Source: CAVRUD01 sp963724285
GTDB taxonomy: Bacteria > Chloroflexota > Chloroflexia > Thermomicrobiales > UBA6265
Assembly (NCBI GenBank): GCA_963724285.1
Contig: CAVRUD010000013.1
Location: 186,001 to 250,000, forward strand
Direction: 5' to 3'
Length of the DNA stretch: 64,000 nt
Positions 37,470-46,849 of this stretch are shown in pieces. The notes beneath the pieces are model-generated. The model saw only the letters and a list, made by a program, of their open reading frames with translations. It searched no databases and was not told where the DNA came from. Position 1 is the first letter of the stretch; each line of letters starts with the position of its first letter. The position numbers and the translations under genes were made by a program.

Positions 37470-39932
37470 CTACGAGACGCCCGCCAGCTCCGGCACATTG
37501 ACGATTTCGAGCTTAAGGAGATCGTCCTCGACATCGACGCGAACCGTGCACCCGGCCTGGAAGCGGCTGTTGAGCAGCCCTTCCGCCAGGGGGTCCTCGA
37601 TCAGGTTCTGGATGATCCGGCGGAGTGGCCGCGCACCATAGGTGTGGTCGTAGCCACGGTCCGCCAGAAGGTCCATCGCCGCGGTCGTGACCTCGATTTC
37701 GATGTCCTGTTCCGCGAGCTGCTTGCGCACCCGCGTCAACTCCAGCTCGACGATGGAGCGGATCTGCTCCTGGGTCAGAGAGTGGAACGCGATGACACCA
37801 TCGAGGCGATTGAGGAACTCGGGCCGGAATGTCTGCTTGAGTTGGCCCATGACCTTCTCGCGCATCTTCTCGTAATCGCGCTGTTGCGCCTTCGCTTCGT
37901 CCTCCTTGAAGGCGAACCCGAAGTTGAGATCCCGCGAGATCTGATCAGACCCGACGTTCGAGGTCATGATGATGATCGTGTTGCGGAAATCGACCTTGCG
38001 GCCCTTGGCGTCGGCGAGATTGCCGTCCTCCATGATCTGGAGGAGCATGTTGAATGCCTCTGGGTGGGCCTTCTCGATCTCGTCGAGGAGGATGACCGAG
38101 TAGCTCTTCCGCCGCACGGCCTCGGTGAGCTGGCCGCCCTCTTCGTAGCCGACATAGCCCGGAGGTGCCCCGACGAGGCGGGAGACGGCGTGCCGCTCCA
38201 TAAACTCCGACATGTCGATCTTGATGAGGTGGTCTTCCGAGCCGAACATGAACTCGGCGAGCGTCTTCGCCAGGTGCGTCTTCCCGATACCGGTCGGACC
38301 GACGAAGATGAAACTGCCGATCGGCCGCCGCGGATCCTTGATACCCGCCCGCGCCCGGCGGACCGCCTTGGAGAGCGTGGCGATCGCCTCTTCCTGGCCG
38401 ACCACCCGGCGGTGCAGCGCCTCCTCCATGTGGAGTAACCGCTCGGACTCCTCGCCCGCGATCCGAGCCAGCGGGATGCCGGTCCACATCGAGACGACCT
38501 GAGCGATGTCTTCCTCGGTGACGTAGAGATCGTCGCCGGACTGCTGGTCGCGCAGCTCCTGCTCCTGATCCTCGATCCGGCTGCGGAGCTTGTGCTCGCG
38601 GTCGCGTAGCTCGGCCGCTCGCTCGAACTCCTGACCGGTAACCGCGGCTTCCAGCTCGCGTTGGACAGCCTGCAACCCGGCAAGCGCCTCTTTGAGGCTC
38701 GGAGGAGCAGCCGAGCGGTTCATCCGGACCCGGGAGGAAGCCTCATCGATCAGGTCGATCGCCTTATCGGGCATGAACCGATCGGTGACGTAGCGGGCGG
38801 CGAAGTTGGACGCCGCCTTAAGGGCCTCGTCGCTGATCTTAAGCTTGTGGTGCTCTTCGTAGAGGTGGCGGACACCGGTAAGGATGAGAATCGTCTCTTC
38901 GACGCTCGGCTCATCGACCTGGACTGGCTGAAAGCGTCGCTCTAGGGCAGCATCGCGCTCGATGTACTTGCGGTATTCGTCCAGCGTTGTCGCGCCGATG
39001 GTCTGCAGCTCACCGCGAGAGAGGGCGGGCTTGAGGATATTGGCGGCATCGACCGCACCTTCTGCAGCGCCGGCACCTACTAGGGTGTGAAGCTCATCGA
39101 TGAAGAGGATCGAACCGGTCTCTTTGACCTCGGCGACGATCTTCTTCAGGCGCTCTTCGAACTCGCCGCGGTACTTCGTCCCCGCGACCAGAGCGCCAAT
39201 ATCAAGGGCAATGAGACGCTTGTTCTGGAGCTGCTCCGGTACATCGCCGCTGACGATGCGCTGGGCCAGCCCTTCGACGATGGCAGTCTTGCCGACACCA
39301 GGCTCGCCGATGAGGGCGGGGTTGTTCTTGGTGCGCCGGGAAAGGATCTGCATGACCCGGTCGATCTCCATCGACCTGCCCACCAACGGGCCGAGCTTGC
39401 TGTTGCGGGCCGCGTCGGTCAGATCGAATCCGAGCGCGTCCATGTACGGGGTCTTGGTCTGCTGCTTGCTTTGGTTTTGGTACGACGAGGACTGCGAGAC
39501 GACCTGCATCACCTGGGCGCGCACCTTCTCCAGGTTGACGCCAAGGCTCTCCAGCACGCCCGCGGCGATGCCCTCGCCCTCCCGGACCAAGCCGAGCAAT
39601 AGGTGCTCCGTCCCGATGTAGTGGTGGTTAAGGCGACGTGCCTCGTCGACCGCGAGCTCGATCACCTTCTTGGCGCGTGGGGTCAGCCCGATCTCGCCAG
39701 TGATCATCGTTTCGCCGCGGCCGATGATGAACTCAACCGCGGAACGCACTTTGGGCAACTGCACGCCCATGTTGCCGAGCACGCGCGCCGCAACGCCGTC
39801 ACCTTCCCGCACCAGTCCAAGCAACAGATGCTCGGTGCCGATGTAGTTGTGGTTGAAGCGTTGGGCCTCCTCCTGGGCCAGGGTGAGGACCTTGCGGGCT
39901 CGCTCCGTGAATTTGTCGAACTTGTCCGCCAT
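37470..39932 (-). CDS. clpC: ATP-dependent Clp protease ATP-binding subunit ClpC
   Basis: ClpC is a hexameric AAA+ unfoldase that feeds proteins to ClpP. The 820-residue protein has two N-terminal Clp repeats (about 1-145; FTERARKVLTLAQEEAQRFN, YIGTEHLLLGLVREG twice), first AAA module with Walker A GEPGVGKT (209-216), a UVR-type middle domain (FERAAELRDREHKLRSRIED) that distinguishes ClpC from ClpB, and the second AAA module with GPTGIGKT. ATG 39932 is preceded by GGGAG. Upstream on the minus strand there is a GAGTGCTA sequence resembling half of a CIRCE element but no full repeat. Confidence 0.97.
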   Translation of the reverse strand: MADKFDKFTERARKVLTLAQEEAQRFNHNYIGTEHLLLGLVREGDGVAARVLGNMGVQLPKVRSAVEFIIGRGETMITGEIGLTPRAKKVIELAVDEARRLNHHYIGTEHLLLGLVREGEGIAAGVLESLGVNLEKVRAQVMQVVSQSSSYQNQSKQQTKTPYMDALGFDLTDAARNSKLGPLVGRSMEIDRVMQILSRRTKNNPALIGEPGVGKTAIVEGLAQRIVSGDVPEQLQNKRLIALDIGALVAGTKYRGEFEERLKKIVAEVKETGSILFIDELHTLVGAGAAEGAVDAANILKPALSRGELQTIGATTLDEYRKYIERDAALERRFQPVQVDEPSVEETILILTGVRHLYEEHHKLKISDEALKAASNFAARYVTDRFMPDKAIDLIDEASSRVRMNRSAAPPSLKEALAGLQAVQRELEAAVTGQEFERAAELRDREHKLRSRIEDQEQELRDQQSGDDLYVTEEDIAQVVSMWTGIPLARIAGEESERLLHMEEALHRRVVGQEEAIATLSKAVRRARAGIKDPRRPIGSFIFVGPTGIGKTHLAKTLAEFMFGSEDHLIKIDMSEFMERHAVSRLVGAPPGYVGYEEGGQLTEAVRRKSYSVILLDEIEKAHPEAFNMLLQIMEDGNLADAKGRKVDFRNTIIIMTSNVGSDQISRDLNFGFAFKEDEAKAQQRDYEKMREKVMGQLKQTFRPEFLNRLDGVIAFHSLTQEQIRSIVELELTRVRKQLAEQDIEIEVTTAAMDLLADRGYDHTYGARPLRRIIQNLIEDPLAEGLLNSRFQAGCTVRVDVEDDLLKLEIVNVPELAGVS

Positions 39933-40474
39933 CCTGGATCTCCCGGTGCGTTCAAGGGACGTCTGGCCCCGCGGCCGCCCCGATACACCATCTCTACGAT
40001 AGCACTACGGAATGGAAAGTGGTTCCGGACCAGTAGCACTCCCTGCAATGGAGGTCCTCCGGTAGGCACCCCAAAAGGGAGACGAAACCGAGTCGATCGG
40101 TACGGGGCGATCTTGGAGAGCCGTCGTTGGCGTCCTTCGGTAACCGGCCCGCGCGCCCGCCCCCGATCGTACCCGGGGCCAGCGCGCACGCCTGCTACGC
40201 CTGCTTGCTACCTATTACCGCCGATTCCGTTCCAGGACAAGGCCCATCCTCACCTTTTCCCGATACGATCGGATCGAGGGTAGTCCGCGGCAATCGGCCG
40301 GGAACACTGCCCGTCCGGCTAGGGGCAGGGATCCGCGTGCATCTAAGACGACGACGGACCCTGATTGTCACACCGTCCGGGGATGCCAAAACACAGGCGC
40401 CCTCGCGAGCGCCCTCGTCCGAGGGTTGGCTTTCCAACCGGTTACCCAAGTATACGGCAACTTCTCGCAAAGAG
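39933..40474. other. clpC upstream region, no gene
   Basis: About 540 bp separate clpC from the rpsA terminator. Short frames here have no motifs or ribosome sites. The part next to clpC should hold its promoter, but no convincing -35/-10 pair was found. A short palindrome GGAGGTCCTCC is at about 40050-40060. Confidence 0.5.
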
Positions 40475-40506
40475 ACGACGGCGGGCGCATGAGCGCCCGC
40501 CGTCGT
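40475..40506 (-). terminator. rpsA intrinsic terminator
   Basis: A perfect 14 bp stem (ACGACGGCGGGCGC and complement) with a 4-base loop is followed on the minus strand by TCTCTTTG. It lies 65 bp after the rpsA stop. Confidence 0.8.
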
Positions 40507-40571
40507 CACGATCTTTATACAATCAAGACCCAATGGGATTGCGAACCGGGCGAAACCCGACCCGCCGCCCA

Positions 40572-42602
40572 TCACGAGTTGGCGGGGACCGCTTCGTCGT
40601 CCGCGGTTGACTCGACCACCGGGGCCGTCTCCTCGGCGGACGATTCGGGCTCCTCGCTGGCCGCCTCGACTGGCGCAGGCTCTTCGGCTGGAGCCTCTGC
40701 CACAGCGGCTTCCTCGACCACCGCCTCAGCAGCAGCCGGCTCTTCAGCCGGAGATTCTGGCTCGGCCGGAGCAGCGACTTCAGCCTCGACCGGTGCAGAA
40801 GCCTCGGCCTCGACCTCAGCCTCAACCGGAGCGACCTCGGCGACCGCAGCCTCAGCTGGAGCAGTTGCTTCGGCCTCGACCGGCGCTGCGACCTCGGCCT
40901 CGACCGGGGCGGCCTCGGCGGCAGTCTCAGCCGGAGCCCCCTCTGCTACGGCCGGCTCATCGCCACCGACGACCTCTTCAACGAGGTCTGGAGCGCCGGC
41001 CATCGCGAAGGCCATCGCCATCGCCGACAGCTCCTCGTCCTGGAGGTCGACCGGCAGTTCCGGCGCCGGGCGAGTCCGGGAAGCCCGGCGATCCGCCTTC
41101 GGCGCACGCGGCGTGGAGATTTCGGCGACGTCCTGGCTCGGCGTACCAGCGACCGCCTGGACAATGGCATCGGTCTCGGCCTCGATGACCGGGGCCTCGG
41201 TGTCGCGCTGCTCGGAGGACGCCGGGTCGCCGGCAATTGCGGCGGCGCCCAGATCCTCGGACTGCGGCCCTTCTTCGGTGGTGACCGTCTCCTCTCCGGA
41301 GGTATCTCGCGCCGGTGCGGGCTCGATGCCCTCGGCCTCGATCGCCGCCCGGAGCGCCTGCTGCAGCGCGTCGCGCTCGGCCAGACCCTCTTCACCGAAG
41401 GCAGCGACCAGCTCCGGATCCGGAGTATCCAGCGCGCGGCGGAGGCTCAGGCCCATGCGCCGGCGCTGGGGATCGATGCGGATGATGCGGAGCAAGAGCG
41501 GCTGGCCCTCGTGGACGACCTGCTTCGGATGCGTGATCCGCTCGTCGGCCAGCTCGGAAACGTGGATAAGACCCTCGATCCCGTCCTCGATCCGGGCGAA
41601 GGCACCGAAGTTGGCAAGCTGGGTGACGGAGCCGCGCACCAACTGCCCGACCTCGTACTTGGCGGCCACACGGCTCCAAGGCTCGGCCTGGGTCCGCTTG
41701 ATCGACAGGGCGATCTTCTTCTCCTGAGAGTTGATCCCCAGGACGTAGACATCGACCTCCTGACCAACCCGCAGCACTTCGCTTGGGTGGCGGACACGGC
41801 TCCAGGAGAGCTCGGAAAGGTGGACGAGCCCGTCGGCCCCGCCGATGTCGACGAAGGCGCCGAAGTCGCAGATGGAGGAGACGCGACCCTTGCGAACCTC
41901 GCCCTCCTTCAGCTCCTGGATCAACTGCTCCTTCATCACGTCGCGGCGTTCCTGAATCGCCTGACGCTCAGAAAGGATCAGCCTGTTCCGGTGGCGATTG
42001 ATCTCGATGACCTTGAGCGGAAGCGTGGTGCCGATCAGGCGGGCCATGTCGGCCTGCTTGCTCGCCTCGTCGCCGCCCCGGATCTCCGTCACCTGAGAGG
42101 CCGGGACGAATCCCCGGACCCCGTCGAGATTCACCAGGAGGCCACCTTTGTTGTAGTTGGTGACTTCGGCCTCGATGACCTCGTTGGCTTCGTGCAGATC
42201 TTGCAGCCGCCGCCAGCTCTTTTCCTGGCGGGCGCGGTCGATGGAGACGACCGGGTGCCCTTCAGGGTTTTCGGGCTGGACGACAAAGACCAGGATTTGG
42301 TCCCCGAGCGTGAGCGCCTGCTTCTCCTCAGAGGAAAGCGTGGAGTACTCGCGCGCCGGAACGATTCCCTCCGCCTTCGACCCGATGTCGACCAGGAGCT
42401 CGTCGCGGTCGATATGCATGATGGTCCCGTCCATGACATCCCCGTATTTCAGGGTCTTATAGTCATGGCTGGGATCATTGAGGAATTGTTCCATGAGCGA
42501 CGCCCCGAACACGTCGCCGTTGCTTTCCGTAGCGACATCCGTCGCCGTGGCAGCATCAGCGCCGGCCTGGGCCTCTTGCTCGCGAATCTCCGAACCGTCC
42601 AT
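40572..42602 (-). CDS. rpsA: 30S ribosomal protein S1 homologue with long acidic C-terminal tail
   Basis: S1-type proteins bind mRNA at the small ribosomal subunit and help initiation. In 676 residues there are four S1 RNA-binding domains at about 53-123, 140-212, 233-304 and 318-390; the third (VSSICDFGAFVDIGGADGLVHLSEL) and fourth (LANFGAFARIEDGIEGLIHVSEL) are the most canonical. From about 391 to the end the sequence becomes low in complexity, rich in Ala, Glu, Pro and Val, with repeats of the PVEAEVAAP type. A promoter lies 92 bp upstream and a strong terminator downstream, so it is a single-gene unit. The tail is unlike classic six-domain S1. Confidence 0.93.
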   Translation of the reverse strand: MDGSEIREQEAQAGADAATATDVATESNGDVFGASLMEQFLNDPSHDYKTLKYGDVMDGTIMHIDRDELLVDIGSKAEGIVPAREYSTLSSEEKQALTLGDQILVFVVQPENPEGHPVVSIDRARQEKSWRRLQDLHEANEVIEAEVTNYNKGGLLVNLDGVRGFVPASQVTEIRGGDEASKQADMARLIGTTLPLKVIEINRHRNRLILSERQAIQERRDVMKEQLIQELKEGEVRKGRVSSICDFGAFVDIGGADGLVHLSELSWSRVRHPSEVLRVGQEVDVYVLGINSQEKKIALSIKRTQAEPWSRVAAKYEVGQLVRGSVTQLANFGAFARIEDGIEGLIHVSELADERITHPKQVVHEGQPLLLRIIRIDPQRRRMGLSLRRALDTPDPELVAAFGEEGLAERDALQQALRAAIEAEGIEPAPARDTSGEETVTTEEGPQSEDLGAAAIAGDPASSEQRDTEAPVIEAETDAIVQAVAGTPSQDVAEISTPRAPKADRRASRTRPAPELPVDLQDEELSAMAMAFAMAGAPDLVEEVVGGDEPAVAEGAPAETAAEAAPVEAEVAAPVEAEATAPAEAAVAEVAPVEAEVEAEASAPVEAEVAAPAEPESPAEEPAAAEAVVEEAAVAEAPAEEPAPVEAASEEPESSAEETAPVVESTADDEAVPANS

Positions 42603-42693
42603 ACACCTTCCTTAGTACCAACAGAAACGCGCGGACTCCCCTGCCCATGCAGTTCCGTTCTGGAACCGGCAGGCCAGGAGAGATGTATCCGTT

Positions 42694-42723
42694 AGTATAC
42701 CGCCGGGCCAGAAATTCCGGCAA
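42694..42723 (-). promoter_or_regulatory. rpsA promoter
   Basis: On the minus strand TTGCCG (42718-42723) and TATACT (42694-42699) are 18 bases apart, 92 bp before the rpsA start. Confidence 0.65.
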
Positions 42724-42738
42724 CTGGTTTAGGGTGAG

Positions 42739-43863
42739 CTATACCGCGGTCGCAACGGCGGTTGGCACCGCCGATGAGCCAAACCCCCGCTCTCGCAATG
42801 CAGCGCGCAGCGCGTCGAGCGTAAGCTGGAGCGATTCCTCGTCGCACCAGCCCATATGGCCGATCCGGAGCATGGCATCGGCGTAGCGTCCCTGACCCGC
42901 CCCAATCTCGATCCCGGTCGCCTCGCGGACGCTCTTCACCAGCGCTTTGCCCGGGTGTTCCGGCGGCAGGGCGATGCCGGTAACCGTATTGGACACGTAG
43001 TTCGAATCGGCGAAGAGCTCCAGGCCAAGATCCCGAACCCCCGCCCGGGTGAATTCGCCCCACCGCCGGTGCTGCTCCCACACCGATTCCAAGCCCTGTT
43101 CCAGAATCTGCGTCAACGCCGCGTGAAAGGCGTAGACGAGCGTGAGCGACGGGGTCGTCGGCGTCATCCCATCCGCGGCGGCCTTCCGGTTTGCGCGCAG
43201 GTCCCAGTAAAACCTGGGGAAGGTCGAACGCTCGGTCGCCTCCCACCCCCGGGGCCCTATCCCGCAGATCAGCAGGCCCGGCGGGCACATCCACGCCTTT
43301 TGGGAGCCGGAGAGGACAAAGTCGATTCCCCAGTCGTCCATTTCCAGGGGTAGGCCGCCAACGCCGCTGACGGAATCAACCACCACGAGCGCGCCGTGGT
43401 CTCGGACAATCGCCGCCAATTCCGGCAACGGATTGGTAACTCCGGTCGAGGTCTCGTTGTGGGTGAGAAAGACGCCTTTGACGTCCGGGTTCTGGCTTAA
43501 GGCGTCACGCAGGAGTTCCGGCGTCACGGCCTGTCCCCAGGGAACCTCGAGCGTGCGAACATCGAGCCCGAACACCCTCGCGACCTTGGTGAACCGCTCG
43601 CCAAAATCGCCGCAGACGGTCGAGAGGACCGGGTCACCGGGCGAGAACAGGTTGACGACCGCGACTTCCCATCCGGCAGACCCCGACGCCGCCCACGTGA
43701 GAACGTCGCCGTCCGTCCGATGGGCCAGCTTCGCCATGCGCAACGTCTCGGTATAGAGCGATTTAAACCCCGGTCCCCGGTGGGGGATCATCTCCCGCTC
43801 CATCGCGGACATCACGGCTGGCGGGACGGGCGTTGGCCCTGGAATTCTGAGGCTGGTTGGCAT
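42739..43863 (-). CDS. class V aminotransferase (alanine-glyoxylate/serine-pyruvate type)
   Basis: A 374-residue PLP enzyme of fold type I. IPGPTPVPPAVMSAMEREMIPHRGPGFKSLY is the hallmark N-terminus of alanine-glyoxylate/serine-pyruvate transaminases and related phosphonate aminotransferases. The Schiff-base Lys is in FVLSGSQKAWMCPPGL, and VVDSVSGVGGLPLEMDDWGID precedes it with the cofactor-binding Asp. ATG 43863 is used; an in-frame GTG at 43875 is possible. It may produce glycine from glyoxylate, which would fit the glycerate kinase nearby, but the amino donor is not readable. Confidence 0.92.
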   Translation of the reverse strand: MPTSLRIPGPTPVPPAVMSAMEREMIPHRGPGFKSLYTETLRMAKLAHRTDGDVLTWAASGSAGWEVAVVNLFSPGDPVLSTVCGDFGERFTKVARVFGLDVRTLEVPWGQAVTPELLRDALSQNPDVKGVFLTHNETSTGVTNPLPELAAIVRDHGALVVVDSVSGVGGLPLEMDDWGIDFVLSGSQKAWMCPPGLLICGIGPRGWEATERSTFPRFYWDLRANRKAAADGMTPTTPSLTLVYAFHAALTQILEQGLESVWEQHRRWGEFTRAGVRDLGLELFADSNYVSNTVTGIALPPEHPGKALVKSVREATGIEIGAGQGRYADAMLRIGHMGWCDEESLQLTLDALRAALRERGFGSSAVPTAVATAV

Positions 43864-43906
43864 GCTCGGTCGCACTTTCTCGTTTGTTTGTTTATTTCAA
43901 TCCTCA

Positions 43907-43924
43907 CCCCTCCCGCGGGAGGGG
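43907..43924 (-). terminator. GC palindrome after the phosphodiesterase gene
   Basis: CCCCTCCCGCGGGAGGGG is a perfect 18 bp palindrome 33 bp past the phosphodiesterase stop on the minus strand. Without a loop it would form a shorter hairpin; the A/T-rich run following (ATTGAAATAAAC) supports a terminator role. A TATACT at 43944-43949 could start transcription toward the aminotransferase. Confidence 0.4.
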
Positions 43925-43956
43925 CGCGACGGCCCGCCCAGTTAGTATAGTCAGCC

Positions 43957-44484
43957 CTATTCGGACTTGATGCTCGTCAGGTGCCGCGGATCGCTAAAAA
44001 GGACGAGATCCGGGTCGATCTTGCCGTCCGAAACATGGATCAGACCAACGCCAAAATGCGGTGCCCAGCGGCGATCGGTCGCCGAACCCGGGTTGAACAG
44101 GATCGTGCCGCTGTCTCGCTCGATCAGGGGGATATGGCTATGGCCGTAGACGGCGCAATCGACTCGCCCCGCGAAACGCCGCTTTGCCTCGCTTCGGGCC
44201 GATGACCCGCCGTGGCCGTGTACCAACCCAAACCGGTGCGGACCGACCGTGAATTCGGCCGTTTCCGGCAGGTTCTCCTTGAGGACCGCGTCGTCGTTGT
44301 TACCCTGTACCGCCAGCACGGGCGCGATCTCGCTCAACGCCAGAAGCACGCCGGAGGTATTGACGTCTCCAGCGTGCAGGATCAATCCCACCTGGAAGCG
44401 GATAAAGAGGTCGACGACCTCGGGAGGCAGTCGCCGAGCCCCCCGGAGGTAGATGTGGGTATCGGAGATGACGCCGATGGCCAT
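43957..44484 (-). CDS. YfcE/MJ0936-type metallophosphoesterase
   Basis: A 175-residue calcineurin-like phosphodiesterase of the small YfcE/MJ0936 group. The two-metal site is read as IGVISDTH (D, H), ILHAGDVN, GNNDD, HGHGG and YGHSHIP in the family order. ATG 44484 is chosen because the fold begins two residues later; the open frame continues upstream to 44568 into the region before the DapA-like gene without similarity. It is 46 bp after the DapA-like gene and may be co-transcribed. Substrate unknown; family members hydrolyse phosphodiesters in vitro. Confidence 0.9.
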   Translation of the reverse strand: MAIGVISDTHIYLRGARRLPPEVVDLFIRFQVGLILHAGDVNTSGVLLALSEIAPVLAVQGNNDDAVLKENLPETAEFTVGPHRFGLVHGHGGSSARSEAKRRFAGRVDCAVYGHSHIPLIERDSGTILFNPGSATDRRWAPHFGVGLIHVSDGKIDPDLVLFSDPRHLTSIKSE

Positions 44485-44530
44485 CGGTGATGTGAAGGTC
44501 CGTTCGGGCGAAGGCTGGAACCGCAACGCA

Positions 44531-45445
44531 CTAATCACCCGTCGTGACGGCTCCAATGTCGGCGGCACGCAAGATTCGGCGGACTTCGTCCGCCTCCTTG
44601 TCAGAAAGGGGCAGCATCGGCGGTCGGGGCAACCCGCCCCGGAGACCGACCGCCTCCATCGCCACCTTCAGACCCGGGATACCGAAGCGCGAGGTCACCG
44701 CCGCGTTCGGGGCCAGCATGCGAGCTTGGAGCGCGCGCGCGGCATCGTGCTCGCCGGCATGGAACAGGCGAGCCAGCTCAACGCACATATCTGGCGCCAC
44801 GTTGCCGAGAGCCAAAATGCCTCCGGTAGCCCCCAGGCAGAGGGCCGCGTAGAGGAAGCTGGCGGAGCCAGCCAGGACACCGAAGTTCGGCGCGGCGCCC
44901 GCGACCATCTCAGCCACTTTCGGCGCGTTGCCGCCCGAGTCCTTCACGCCGACAATGTTCGGGTGGGCGGAGAGTTCGTTGACCAGATTGGTGGCCAGAT
45001 CGACCCCGGTGTAGGCCGCCATGACGTACACAATCACAGGCACAGGCGAAGCGTCGGCAACGGCATGGTAGTGGGCGAGGTTGGCGGCGTAGTCATAGCG
45101 AGGCTTGTAGTAGTGTGGCGTCACGACCAGGGCATAGTCGATCCCCTGCGCGGCCGCGCGCTTCGTCAGCTCGATCGTCCCCTTGGTCGATTCGGTCCCG
45201 GTCCCGGCCATGACCACCTTGCGGCCGCCGATCGCTTCGACGCCCGCCTCGATCAAGCGCAGCTTCTCATCGCCATCGAGCAAGGCAAACTCGCCATTCG
45301 ATCCCAGCAGGACGACGCCATCCAGCGGCGAGGTCGCGTACCAGTTCATGTTGCCGCGGAAGGCATCGAGGTCGAGTTCTCCATCGTCCCCGAAGGTGGT
45401 TGCGACCGGTGCGAAGACGCCTGCTGGTACCTGTGGTTCCGCCAT
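44531..45445 (-). CDS. dihydrodipicolinate synthase/N-acetylneuraminate lyase family aldolase
   Basis: A 304-residue TIM-barrel aldolase using a lysine Schiff base (K168 in NIVGVKDSGG) with Tyr140 in VIVYVMAAYTG. The substrate-carboxylate loop GSNGE (48-52) replaces the GTTGE of true DapA, so it is more likely a catabolic pyruvate aldolase or 2-keto-3-deoxy sugar-acid aldolase than lysine biosynthesis. ATG 45445 follows GGGAGG. It is followed by the phosphodiesterase in the same direction. Specific substrate cannot be set. Confidence 0.9.
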   Translation of the reverse strand: MAEPQVPAGVFAPVATTFGDDGELDLDAFRGNMNWYATSPLDGVVLLGSNGEFALLDGDEKLRLIEAGVEAIGGRKVVMAGTGTESTKGTIELTKRAAAQGIDYALVVTPHYYKPRYDYAANLAHYHAVADASPVPVIVYVMAAYTGVDLATNLVNELSAHPNIVGVKDSGGNAPKVAEMVAGAAPNFGVLAGSASFLYAALCLGATGGILALGNVAPDMCVELARLFHAGEHDAARALQARMLAPNAAVTSRFGIPGLKVAMEAVGLRGGLPRPPMLPLSDKEADEVRRILRAADIGAVTTGD

Positions 45446-45500
45446 GTTGTCCTCCCGTTGTCCTGCCGATACCGTCCGTTCAACCGGCTCTGAGCCTGGT

Positions 45501-45857
45501 CTAGATCGTCGGCCGCTCGTCGATCACCGAATAGATCGCTCCACTGGCGATGCTCGTCACGACCGCCCCAAGCACCGCACCCCAGAGGCTGATCGTCACG
45601 CCGACGCTAAGCACCGCGCCAAGCGCAAACACCAAGGCATTCAATACCACGGTGAAGAGGCCCAGTGTCAGACAACTCAGCGGCAATGTCAGCATCCGAA
45701 TCGCCGGCAACAAGAACGCGTTCAAGAGGCCGACGACGATGGCAAAGATCATGACCGAGGTCGCGTCGTCGTAGCGGATCAGGCGCTTGGAGACGGTCGC
45801 GAGGATGAGCACCGCGAAGGCGCTGCCGATCAGATAGGCAATGAGTCGGTTCGTCAC
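45501..45857 (-). CDS. phage holin family membrane protein (YvlD-like)
   Basis: A 118-residue protein with four predicted transmembrane helices, starting MTNRLIAYLIGSAFAVLILA and including IFAIVVGLLNAFLLPAIRMLTLPLSCLTLGLFTVVLNALVF, typical of the 'mycobacterial 4 TMS phage holin'/YvlD family (PF04020). Despite the name it is usually a chromosomal protein of unknown function. GTG 45857 overlaps the stop of the MBL hydrolase by 4 bp, so the two are translationally coupled. Confidence 0.88.
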   Translation of the reverse strand: MTNRLIAYLIGSAFAVLILATVSKRLIRYDDATSVMIFAIVVGLLNAFLLPAIRMLTLPLSCLTLGLFTVVLNALVFALGAVLSVGVTISLWGAVLGAVVTSIASGAIYSVIDERPTI

Positions 45858-46694
45858 CCGGCTCCGCCCTTCGCAGCGGTCAGTACCGAAAATCCGTCGA
45901 ACTCGTGATGGGCGACCCCCCCGTCGAGCCGATCCGGCTGCCTGCCGCCCAGGATGTCCCCGACGGCGTCACGCATTGCCGGGAGCAAGGCAGGATCCAT
46001 CGGGCTGGCGCAATGGGAGGGGTAGACGGTCCGGAGCACCGGCTCCAACAATGCCAACCTCGTCAGCGACCGGTGGTATGCCTCCAAGTCGGCCTCGGAG
46101 GAATGCGCGTAGAGGGCGCATGGATACGCGACATCAGTGCTGAAAAGCACACCTGAGTCATGATCTAAGAGAGCGATCCCGCCCGGAGAATGCCCTGGGC
46201 AATGGATCACCTCCAGCGTCCTGCCGCCAAGATTAAACGCCTCTCCGCCCTGCAACATCCCCGTCGGGTGCGACGGGGGGATTGTGGCCGTGTTGGGATC
46301 AAACGCGGGCGGAAGCGGACCACTTAGGTGCTCAGGGGCGAAGGCTCGGCGGAGGCGCTCGTTCCCAACGCCTTGGGGAAGCCAATGGGCCTCGGCCTCA
46401 TGGATCCAGATCTCGTCAAAGCGCCAGTTTCCGCCGATGTGGTCCCAGTGGGCGTGGCTATTTACCACGAACACCGGCCGGTCGGTCAGCCCTTCGACGA
46501 TGCTTCGGATATCACCAACGCCCATGCCGGTGTCGATCAGCATCGCGCGCTCGGTCGCCGACGATGAGGTTGGATTTCACCTCTTCCGAATGCAGCGGCT
46601 CGACGATCGTGTATATTCCGGGCTCTGGTGCCCGGACTTCGAACCAGCCCTGCACGAGCGATGCGGGATCGAGCCCCCTTGCCTCATCACTCAT
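45854..46694 (-). CDS. MBL-fold metallo-hydrolase, frameshifted near 46555
   Basis: A metallo-beta-lactamase-fold hydrolase of about 279 residues. The zinc motif HAHWDH is in VFVVNSHAHWDHIGG, with later GHSPGGIAL and the His near YPSHCASPMD. The first part (MSDEARGLDPASLVQGWFEV ... SNLIVGD) is in one frame and the rest (ERAMLIDTGMGVGDI) in the next; one extra C in GACCGAG (plus strand about 46555-46560) accounts for it. The gene is divergent from an HxlR regulator with a palindrome between them, which suggests regulation by it. Substrate unknown. Confidence 0.85.
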
Positions 46695-46788
46695 CTCGCC
46701 GCACACCCCCACACCATCGCAGTATTCAGTCGGACTGAGTATAGCGAGGGAAACGACCTACGGCGCGGCCCGATCCTGTGCTATCCTT

Positions 46789-46805
46789 TTGACAGTTATG
46801 GTCAA
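46789..46805. promoter_or_regulatory. candidate HxlR operator
   Basis: TTGAC and GTCAA form a perfect inverted repeat separated by 7 bases (17 bp in total), between the divergent MBL hydrolase and the HxlR gene, 45 bp before the latter's chosen start. Confidence 0.45.
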
Positions 46806-46849
46806 CTGCCGTAGCGGTGGGCATGGCAGTTGGCAACGGGGTGGCAACA

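Noticed and set aside
37452..38438. 328-codon plus-strand frame opposite clpC
   Set aside because: Shadow of clpC; acidic and without motifs.
40020..40060. Possible CIRCE element before clpC
   Set aside because: Only one half (TAGCACTC) is seen; the second half at the right distance does not match.
40426..41727. 433-codon serine/alanine-rich frame opposite rpsA
   Set aside because: It mirrors the repetitive Ala/Glu/Pro tail of S1 on the other strand, so its repeats are a by-product.
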